Assembly (NCBI RefSeq): GCF_007859915.1
Contig: NZ_SJPM01000007.1
Span: 201,298 to 265,297, forward strand
Source: Neorhodopirellula pilleata
GTDB lineage: Bacteria; Planctomycetota; Planctomycetia; Pirellulales; Pirellulaceae
DNA: 64,000 nucleotides
Direction of reading: 5' to 3'
Below, in pieces: positions 1 through 6,153 of this stretch. The translations under genes were made by a program, and so were the position numbers. The notes beneath the pieces were generated by a model. The model did not search any database, was not told where the DNA came from, and saw only the letters and a program-made list of their open reading frames with translations. How positions within the stretch are numbered: position 1 is the first letter of the stretch; each line of letters starts with the position of its first letter.

Positions 1-72
1 CAGACCGAGCAATCCGACTGCCACGCACATCCGAATGCCTGAGACGAATGTCGCAGCGTTTCGGTCCCTCAT
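1..72 (-). CDS. 5' end of a gene running off the left edge (secreted or membrane protein)
   Basis: Reading leftwards from the ATG at 72-70 there are 24 open codons to the window edge. A second in-frame ATG lies at 30-28, and the residues after it (MCVAVGLLGL) look like the start of a signal peptide or membrane segment. The ATG at 72 overlaps the stop of the upstream ThuA-like gene in the form TGATG, which suggests translational coupling. The product cannot be named from so few residues. Which of the two ATGs is used is open. Confidence 0.5.
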   Translation of the reverse strand, partial: MRDRNAATFVSGIRMCVAVGLLGL

Positions 73-830
73 CACTCCAGCCTTCCAGCGGCCCATAACA
101 TACCTCGGACAAGCGTCTCTAAGTAAACTTCGTCTTCGAACGTTTCCCGCGAGTGGCCATAAGTGGTGCCAAAGACGCGGGCGTTACCATATTGATTGGT
201 CCAAATCACCGGATTGGTTTTTCCCGTCTTTTGACTATCCGACGTTGCCAAGACGGTCGTATTGGGCCACACCTTTTCGATGATATAAAGTTCGTCCATC
301 GCCGACGTGTGGGCTTCCGGATAATCCCGCATGATCGGATGGTCGGCCGCCGCGATCTTGATGGGGTAGCGGGCTTGATGCTCGTGGTGGCGACTGGTCA
401 CGCCGAGGAATTCACGCCAATCATCGATATCGGCATCTCGGTAGGTGTGCATGGCACAGTGAATCACAACGGCCGGAACGCCAGCCTTGTGGACCCGCGT
501 GATGCTGCGGATGTAGTCCGGGTTGGTCGTTGCGGCAAAGCATTCGTTGTGGACCACGACGTCGAATCCCTTGGACCACTCGTCGTTGCCGTAAAAGTCG
601 ATCTCCGCTTCGGTGCCCTTGCCGCCTTCGTTGACCACCGTCCAAACCGCCGCAACGCCGGCTTTCTCGGTCGCCAATTGCAACGCCTTGGCTTGGAAAT
701 CGTAATCATGACAGCAACCGCTGGTGATCAACAGCACGTTGAGAGGGGCAGTGTCGTCTCCACGGGACGCGACTGTCGCGACGGTCGAAACAAACATGCC
801 GAACAAACAGACAAACAAGCGGGATAACAT
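72..830 (-). CDS. ThuA-like domain secreted protein
   Basis: The 252-residue product starts with a signal peptide (MLSRLFVCLFGMFVSTVATV, cleavage near ASRG). A ThuA-like, class-I-amidotransferase-type fold follows: a beta strand LNVLLITSG with CCHDY, the segment FDVVVHNECFA, then VVIHCAMHTYR and a late motif DELYIIEKVWPNTTVLA. ThuA was named from a trehalose-utilisation locus, but the biochemical role of the family is poorly defined. Secreted copies are common in planctomycetes near sugar and sulfatase genes. The open frame extends to 1016, but that part is low-complexity and lies in a dispersed repeat. I therefore place the start at the ATG at 830, directly before the signal peptide. The stop overlaps the start of the next gene on the same strand. 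Confidence 0.85.
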   Translation of the reverse strand: MLSRLFVCLFGMFVSTVATVASRGDDTAPLNVLLITSGCCHDYDFQAKALQLATEKAGVAAVWTVVNEGGKGTEAEIDFYGNDEWSKGFDVVVHNECFAATTNPDYIRSITRVHKAGVPAVVIHCAMHTYRDADIDDWREFLGVTSRHHEHQARYPIKIAAADHPIMRDYPEAHTSAMDELYIIEKVWPNTTVLATSDSQKTGKTNPVIWTNQYGNARVFGTTYGHSRETFEDEVYLETLVRGMLWAAGRLE

Positions 831-878
831 GGTGGGCTCGGAGGGGGGAGTCAGGGAGGAAATACCTTGCGGGTCAAG

Positions 879-973
879 CGTACTCGTCCTCAATGAAATG
901 GTACTCGTGCTCAAACTCGAAACACACCGTCGAGCACGAAGTACGAGTACCGCCGAGGGCTGAGTACGAGCAC
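879..973. repeat. Inverted repeat of the CGTRCTCGTGCTC family, short form
   Basis: The left arm, 879-920, carries two CTCGT(G/C)CTC-type units. The right arm, about 930-973, carries the reverse-complement units GTACGAGTAC and GAGTACGAGCACG. About ten bases separate the arms. The left arm matches 34 of 42 positions of the left arm of a longer element at 43001-43254, mostly with A in place of G. It fills the gap upstream of the ThuA-like gene. Confidence 0.75.
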
Positions 974-1031
974 GAGAGCCCGGTTGAATGCGAGTTCCCG
1001 CCTCTTTGGTTTGCATTACGCGACTTCAAAA

Positions 1032-1119
1032 TGCGTAAGCAAGGAATGAGTCAATATCAATGATCCCTCGCTTACGCAGCGGGTTACGATGAGGACTCAA
1101 TCAACAGCCTGCCAGCGCC
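1032..1119. repeat. Dispersed palindrome, GCGTAAGC/GCTTACGC type
   Basis: Arms TGCGTAAGCAAGGA (1032-1045) and TCCCTCGCTTACGCA (1064-1078) form a hairpin. The 59 bases 1032-1090 match 6035-6093 with only two differences. The signature TCAATCAACAGCC followed by ...AGCGCC (1097-1119) recurs near 6093, 27261, 31764-31784 (inverted) and 31873. Together with the repeat at 879-973 it fills the 395-base gap between the ThuA-like gene and the DUF4912 gene. No other gene is seen there. Confidence 0.8.
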
Positions 1120-1225
1120 GTCGGCTCGCCAGATCAACCGCACGTCGCGAGTTGGGCTACCGATCACCGAAAGTCTTGGCGACTTTCGCTGCGTCGTAAA
1201 CCTCAAGCTCAACTCGGATGAATCG

Positions 1226-2569
1226 CTAGTTGTTCTCGTGAAGTTCGACCGTGTCCATCGTTTTGGTGTTGCGTTCAACAGCGATGACGGTGGTCCGTTG
1301 GCGCAGTCCGTCTCGGGTTTCGGCCGTCACGGGCAGCACTTGACGTTTGTCTGGCAACTCCATTCGAACCGTGAACGCACCGTCGCTTTGCAATTTCACC
1401 GGGTGTCCGGAAACCATGACCGAGGCGGTCGGATCGGTTTTTCCGAAGATAATCAACTCCGCGTCGACGTCCAGTCGGAGTTTCATCTGACGCAGCAACG
1501 ATGGGTCGCCCGTCATGCTGCCCGATTCGTTGACTTGTGGCATGCGTCGCTGCAACTTTTCTTCGAAGGCTTCACGAAGTTCGCCGCTGCTGGACTCCAG
1601 GCCACCACTGAGGGCATAGATGCGCTCGTAGTCTTCGGCGATATCTTCCCAGTGTTCGTCGAGCCGCTCGCAATCCCCGGGAACCGGAGTTTCGACGATG
1701 TTGCTACGACAGAGGCAGTGAAACTCGCCGTTGGCGGCCAAGTAACCGATCGCGACCCGATAACGCGAAGGCGGGTCCTGGACGTCGATATACCAATTGC
1801 TCACGCCACCGTGGATGGAAATATCGCGAGAGACGGTTTCGGCCCGGTTACTCGCCACGTCACCCACGGCAAGCAAACGCAACGTCGGAACGGCGGTGTG
1901 CCATCGTTCGGCCAGGGCCGACTGAGCCCTTTGGACGCTTTGTTGAGTAATTTCCCAGCTCGCTTGTAACCAATAGGAATCACGCACCAGCAACACGATT
2001 CGATCGCGGTGCGGTGTTTCGACACGTTGGCGGTTGACTCCGGCGGCGACCGCAGATCCAGCGACCAGCGTGCTCGTCGATAGATCCTTGTGCTTCTGCA
2101 TCAGCTCGCGGCGGCGTCGCATTTCGGCACGAATTTGCAAGGTCTTCGCAGAAATTTTTGGTTCGGAAAGTTCCGGCAAGGGGGCATCGTTGCGGGAAGG
2201 GGTTCGTCGATTTCGAGCACGCGAAGCCGAATGCCGAGAAGAAGCCGGCCTCGACGAAGGACTTCGCTTGGCTGCGGGACTGGACGCAATGGTGGAACTC
2301 GAAGCGGCCGAAAGACGGGGGTTGGTTGAGGTTTTATCCGGTTGGGAAGTGGTCGACTTTGGTTTGGCCGATTCTTCCTTTTTCTTCGCGACTAATTCTT
2401 TCTGCTTTGATTCAGTCGCCGCCTTGCGACGCAAGCGACGCTGGACCTTCCGAATCTCGCTGACCAAGTCGTCTTTCTTCATGGCGTGCCAACCGGCGAC
2501 GCCATAGTTCTTGGCCAATTCGGCCAGCTCTTTACGTGTCTGTAAGTTCAGGTTGGCATTGGTAATCAT
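1226..2569 (-). CDS. DUF4912 protein with N-terminal Rho_N/SAP-like domain
   Basis: This is a 447-residue protein. Residues 1-45 (LQTRKELAELAKNYGV, KKDDLVSEIRKV) look like the small helical Rho_N/SAP-type domain that opens several nucleic-acid-binding proteins. A long basic, Ser/Pro-rich linker follows, to about residue 170. The DUF4912 domain then begins (DRIVLLVRDSYWLQASWEI, GGVSNWYIDV, RYRVAIGYL, FHCLCRSN). The C-terminal part (residues ~360-440) is beta-rich and resembles an Ig-like domain (ELIIFGKTDPTASVMVSGHP). The ATG at 2569 is preferred because GGAG lies six bases upstream; a GTG at 2581 is the alternative. The function of DUF4912 is unknown. A regulatory or nucleic-acid-binding role is a guess from the N-terminal domain. 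Confidence 0.8.
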   Translation of the reverse strand: MITNANLNLQTRKELAELAKNYGVAGWHAMKKDDLVSEIRKVQRRLRRKAATESKQKELVAKKKEESAKPKSTTSQPDKTSTNPRLSAASSSTIASSPAAKRSPSSRPASSRHSASRARNRRTPSRNDAPLPELSEPKISAKTLQIRAEMRRRRELMQKHKDLSTSTLVAGSAVAAGVNRQRVETPHRDRIVLLVRDSYWLQASWEITQQSVQRAQSALAERWHTAVPTLRLLAVGDVASNRAETVSRDISIHGGVSNWYIDVQDPPSRYRVAIGYLAANGEFHCLCRSNIVETPVPGDCERLDEHWEDIAEDYERIYALSGGLESSSGELREAFEEKLQRRMPQVNESGSMTGDPSLLRQMKLRLDVDAELIIFGKTDPTASVMVSGHPVKLQSDGAFTVRMELPDKRQVLPVTAETRDGLRQRTTVIAVERNTKTMDTVELHENN

Positions 2570-2866
2570 GATGGGCTCCACGTAAAAACGACGTCACGGC
2601 GTGTGAGAATCGGTTGCGTCTGTTCAATGGTGCTTGAAACACCCAAAATCGGGGGCAAAATTTGGGGTTGTCCCGAAAAAATCGATTAAAGGGGGAATTC
2701 GCAGCCAAGTCATTATGACAAGGGACCCCTCTTCGTTCTAGGGCCGGGTTGACAATTTGACCAACTTCGGCATGAAAACACGACACACGCTGGCCTTTTT
2801 CGCTACGTTCGTCGCGTCTTACCTAGTCCAGCGATTTTCTCAATCATTCCAAACGGAATCCTTTTG

Positions 2867-3193
2867 ATGACCTCCCCACAGAACGATCCCAACCCCTCCC
2901 CCCCTGATACCGACGGCCCAAACGACTTCAAAAGCCCGAGAGGCTCAAAGCCCCGCGAAGAAGGCAAGAAGTGGGAGGGTGGTCAGGATTCCTTCCAACA
3001 GCGGCGTTTAATGATGCGACTGGCATCGGCCGGGTTTGAATTAGCGAGTTTCTCGTTGATTTTGGGCGGGTTAGGTTATGCCATTGACCAGTGGGCTGGC
3101 AATCAAACCCCCTACATCGCCATTGTGGGGCTGCTTTTGGGGTTCTCGCTCGGCTTTTACCGGCTGATCATCTTGGCCAATCAGCTCTCGTGA
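2867..3193 (+). CDS. AtpZ/AtpI-family small membrane protein
   Basis: The 108-residue product has a charged, Pro-rich N-terminus and two membrane segments (about residues 52-75, ELASFSLILGGLGYAIDQW, and 83-105, YIAIVGLLLGFSLGFYRLI). This layout and the glycine-rich second helix are typical of the AtpZ/AtpI family, which usually heads F-type ATP synthase operons. There it helps assemble the c-ring or carries magnesium or calcium. No other atp gene is visible here, and the next gene is pilT, so this is an orphan copy in this window. The ATG at 2867 is chosen over the adjacent TTG at 2864. Confidence 0.75.
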   Translation: MTSPQNDPNPSPPDTDGPNDFKSPRGSKPREEGKKWEGGQDSFQQRRLMMRLASAGFELASFSLILGGLGYAIDQWAGNQTPYIAIVGLLLGFSLGFYRLIILANQLS

Positions 3194-3302
3194 ATCGACA
3201 ATCTTTCCGAATCGAGTAAGCTATTGACAACTCGTCTGGGCTGCTCGTCTCGAATCCGCCCCGATCTCGCAGCTCAATACCTTTTCTCCAGTCACACGAT
3301 CC

Positions 3303-4508
3303 ATGTCTCACGGCAAACCCGCTAAAGCAGCTTCTTCCGCGCCGGGCCGAGATATGTCGGCCGATGCGGTCGCGGCCCGACTCAAGAGTTCACTTCTGCA
3401 AGAGAAGAAGGAACTCGAAGTCGACAAGATTTTTCGTGCCCTGGTGAAACTGGAGGGTTCGGACCTTCACATGAAAGTCGGGCAACCGCCGATGGTGCGG
3501 GTTCGCGGTGAACTCAAACCTCTCAATCGCGGCCCGATCGATGCCGAAGAGATGGTCCGATTGCTGTTGCCGATGATGGACGAGCGAAACCTGATCATTT
3601 TCGAGGAAGAGGGCGGGGCCGACTTTTCGTACGCCTGTGACGTCGACGGGACCCGCTGGCGTTTCCGGATCAACATGCTCAAGTCGCTGGGCAATATCGG
3701 TCTGGTCGCCCGCCGGATCAGCAACTTCATTCCCGACTTTCGCGGCCTGTTCTTGCCCGAATCGATCGAACAGCTGTGCCACTACGAACAGGGCATGGTG
3801 CTGCTCGCCGGCGTGACGGGTTCGGGCAAGAGTACGACGATCGGTTCGATGCTCAATTACATCAACAGCATCTATCGCAAGCACATCCTGACCCTCGAAG
3901 ACCCGATCGAGTTCATCTTCACCGAAGACAAATCACTGATCAATCAGCGTGAGATCGGCCAGGACGTCGCGAACTTTTCGATCGGGATGAAACACGCCGT
4001 GCGGGAAGACCCCGACATCATTCTCGTCGGCGAGCTTCGTGATGAAGAAACGTTCATGACGGCGATTCACGCCGCCGAAACCGGGCACCTCGTGTTCGGT
4101 ACGATTCACGCCGCGAGCGCGTCGACGTGCATCGGACGGATCTTGGACTTGTTCCCCGAAGAGATGCACCGTGCGATCCGCAGCGCGATCGCGTTCAACA
4201 TGAAGGGCATCGTCGCGCAGAAATTGCTCAAGAGCATTCGTCCGGGCGTTTCACGCGTGCCGACGTGCGAAGTGATGACGTTCAGTCCGATGATCCGCAA
4301 GTTGGTCCTGGAGGGTCATGACAACAAGCTACCCGACGCGATCCGCATCGGTGCCGAAGACGGGATGCAAGACTTTACGATGAGCTTGCAAAAACTGATT
4401 GATGACGACTTGATCGATCGCCCGACCGCTTTCGCCGTCGCACCCAACAAAGACGCATTGAAGATGGCCCTGAAGGGCATCGACGTGAAAGCTCCCGGCA
4501 TTATCTAA
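3303..4508 (+). CDS. pilT: Type IV pilus retraction ATPase, PilT family
   Basis: The 401-residue product is a hexameric secretion-type ATPase that would power pilus retraction at the inner membrane. An N-terminal PAS-like region (residues ~40-130, with SDLHMKVGQPP) precedes the catalytic core. Walker A is intact (GVTGSGKSTT, residues 170-179, Lys176). The Asp box (LEDPIEFIF), Walker B (DPDIILVGELRD, about 236-247) and His box (TGHLVFGTIHAAS) are all present. The C-terminus contains AIRIGAEDGMQDF, a variant of the usual PilT ending. The N-terminus is about 35 residues longer than in classical PilT. The next gene downstream is a related but catalytically degenerate ATPase, so the two may work as a pair. 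Confidence 0.93.
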   Translation: MSHGKPAKAASSAPGRDMSADAVAARLKSSLLQEKKELEVDKIFRALVKLEGSDLHMKVGQPPMVRVRGELKPLNRGPIDAEEMVRLLLPMMDERNLIIFEEEGGADFSYACDVDGTRWRFRINMLKSLGNIGLVARRISNFIPDFRGLFLPESIEQLCHYEQGMVLLAGVTGSGKSTTIGSMLNYINSIYRKHILTLEDPIEFIFTEDKSLINQREIGQDVANFSIGMKHAVREDPDIILVGELRDEETFMTAIHAAETGHLVFGTIHAASASTCIGRILDLFPEEMHRAIRSAIAFNMKGIVAQKLLKSIRPGVSRVPTCEVMTFSPMIRKLVLEGHDNKLPDAIRIGAEDGMQDFTMSLQKLIDDDLIDRPTAFAVAPNKDALKMALKGIDVKAPGII

Positions 4509-4511
4509 GAT

Positions 4512-4599
4512 TGTTTCGAAAAGGGGTCTGACCCTTTGGGCGAGTCGGTCTCATTGAATTTTTGTCTCGCCGGAGAGGGTCAGACCCCTTTTCGAAACA
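4512..4599. repeat. Perfect 24-bp inverted repeat between the two pilus ATPase genes
   Basis: Bases 4512-4535 and 4576-4599 are exact reverse complements (24 of 24), separated by 40 bases. The core AAAAGGGGTCTGACCCT also reads as a short palindrome. The repeat starts three bases after the pilT stop and ends 29 bases before the next start. It could act as a transcript-stabilising or attenuating hairpin, or simply be a mobile REP-like repeat. There is no U-tract, so a classical terminator is unlikely. Confidence 0.85.
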
Positions 4600-4628
4600 G
4601 TCTCTATTCCGACAACCCGAAACACCTC

Positions 4629-5969
4629 ATGGCTGAAGCACCCGCTGAAATTCAATTGTGGCAAACCGTCGCGCCCGTCGAGTACGTTCCCAAGATTAAG
4701 GAACGCTCCGAGGCGCAGGCGCTGTTGATCAGTACCCGGCAGGGACCAGGATACTTGATCGCCGGTGGCCAACTCGCTCACGCGATCCAATCGCGGGCGA
4801 CGCACATCTTGATGGACTTTTCGCAAAACGCCTGTGCGATTCGATATCAGATCGACGGAAACTGGGAGCAATTGCCGCCGCTCGATCGCGAAACCGGCGA
4901 TGCGATGTTATACGCGCTTAAACAACTCTCATTGATGAACCCCGCCGATCGACGCGGCGCGCAAAAGGGCGTGCTTGGGTTCAAAATCAAAAAAGACAAA
5001 TTTGATCTCTCGATTCAATCCCAGGGCGTTCCCACCGGCGAACGCGTGATCTGTCGAATCGAAGCCGAGAAGCTGCCATTCGGTAATCTGTCCGACCTCG
5101 GGATGCGGGACAAGATGATCGAGCAATTCAAAGAACAGCTCAACGGCGAAGGCAACGTCGTCTTGATCACGGCCAAAAAAGGCGAAGGCGTCACAACCCT
5201 ATGGAACGTCGCGATCAACGCGGCTGATCGTTTGGTGCGAGACTTTCAATCGTTCGAACCGGCCGAGTCGCCTGAACCCGAGATCATCAACATCTCACCC
5301 AACCTCTACGGCGGCGACACCGGCAAGACCGAACTCGAAGTCGTCAACCGCATGGTGCTCCGCGAGCCCGACGTGTTGATGTTCCCGAACCCACCTGAAG
5401 CCGAATCCCTGAAAGTTTGTTTGGAAAAGGTGATCGAAGAAGACCGCCAGGTCATCCACCGCATGGCGGCGGACAGCCCCATCGCGGCATTCTTGTCGTT
5501 CGCCCAACGTTATCCGGATTGTCGAAAAATGATCATCGACAAGACCACCGCGGTGATCCATCAACGCTTAGTACGTCGGTTGTGTGAAAATTGCAAAGTC
5601 GGTTTCGAACCGCCTCCGCAATTGCTTGCCCAGTTGGGCATTCCTGCCGGCCGCGTGCCGGTGCTGTTCGCGCCCTTCATCCCACCACCAATCGAACAAC
5701 AAGTCGACGAACAAGGCCGCCCGGCACCGATCACGCCGTGTCATGTCTGTGGCGGTCGAGGTTACTTTGGGCGCATCGGCGTGTTCGAATTGCTACGACC
5801 GGGGCCGCAGTTCAAAGCAGCCATGGCGAAGACGAGCGACGCCAGCCAGCTATTCTCGATCGCCAAAGCCGAAGGCCACCGCAGCATCCAAGCCGAAGCG
5901 GTTCTGTCGGTCGCCCGAGGCCTGACGAGTCTCGACGAACTCAAACGCGTGTTCTCCAAAGGCTCTTAG
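4629..5969 (+). CDS. PilB/GspE-like protein with degenerate ATPase motifs
   Basis: A 446-residue relative of the GspE/PilB assembly ATPases. The N-terminal part has the usual alpha/beta layout (HILMDFSQNACAIRYQIDG). The Walker A position reads TAKKGEGVTT (residues ~179-188): the catalytic Lys before Thr is replaced by Val. The Walker B region reads REPDVLMFPNPPEAES instead of the family's DPDxxLVGExRD, so the acidic pair is lost. The C-terminal GspE-type metal module is kept, with CENC (Cys319/Cys322) and CHVC (Cys371/Cys374) followed by GGRGYFGRIGVFELL. I read it as a structural or regulatory partner rather than a working ATPase. The open frame starts at 4536, inside the inverted repeat; the ATG at 4629 fits better. 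Confidence 0.82.
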   Translation: MAEAPAEIQLWQTVAPVEYVPKIKERSEAQALLISTRQGPGYLIAGGQLAHAIQSRATHILMDFSQNACAIRYQIDGNWEQLPPLDRETGDAMLYALKQLSLMNPADRRGAQKGVLGFKIKKDKFDLSIQSQGVPTGERVICRIEAEKLPFGNLSDLGMRDKMIEQFKEQLNGEGNVVLITAKKGEGVTTLWNVAINAADRLVRDFQSFEPAESPEPEIINISPNLYGGDTGKTELEVVNRMVLREPDVLMFPNPPEAESLKVCLEKVIEEDRQVIHRMAADSPIAAFLSFAQRYPDCRKMIIDKTTAVIHQRLVRRLCENCKVGFEPPPQLLAQLGIPAGRVPVLFAPFIPPPIEQQVDEQGRPAPITPCHVCGGRGYFGRIGVFELLRPGPQFKAAMAKTSDASQLFSIAKAEGHRSIQAEAVLSVARGLTSLDELKRVFSKGS

Positions 5970-6023
5970 TTAGCCCGAACGCGACTGTTTTGAAGTTACA
6001 CTTTTGCCTGTGGTATTGGTTTT

Positions 6024-6117
6024 TCGTAACCCGCTGCGTAAGCAAGGGATGAGCCAATATCAATGATCCCTCGCTTACGCAGCGGGTTACGATTCAATCA
6101 ACAGCCCGATAGCGTCC
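6024..6117. repeat. Dispersed palindrome, GTAACCCGCTGCGTAAGC type
   Basis: Arms 6024-6050 and 6066-6092 are reverse complements with one mismatch over 27 bases and a 15-base loop. The tail 6093-6117 carries the AATCAACAGCCCG...AGCG signature. The copy at 1032-1119 is nearly identical. The leading GTTTTGAAGTTACACTTTT (5988-6006) recurs in slightly changed form at about 42933 beside another TAAGCGAGGG arm. It lies between the convergent PilB-like and kinase genes. Confidence 0.85.
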
Positions 6118-6153
6118 GGTTTTTGCTGGTAATCGCGAGCTTTCGCTCTGTGG

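Noticed and set aside
153..827. 224-codon open frame opposite the ThuA-like gene
   Set aside because: It is fully antisense to a gene with signal peptide and domain match, and its translation is Arg/Val/Gly-biased with no recognisable motif.
1238..1969. 243-codon frame opposite the DUF4912 gene
   Set aside because: It is a mirror of a conserved domain on the other strand, has a composition typical of shadow frames and has no start context.
2532..2786. 84-codon frame upstream of the AtpZ-like gene
   Set aside because: It overlaps the start of the DUF4912 gene on the same strand in another frame and has no motif or ribosome site.
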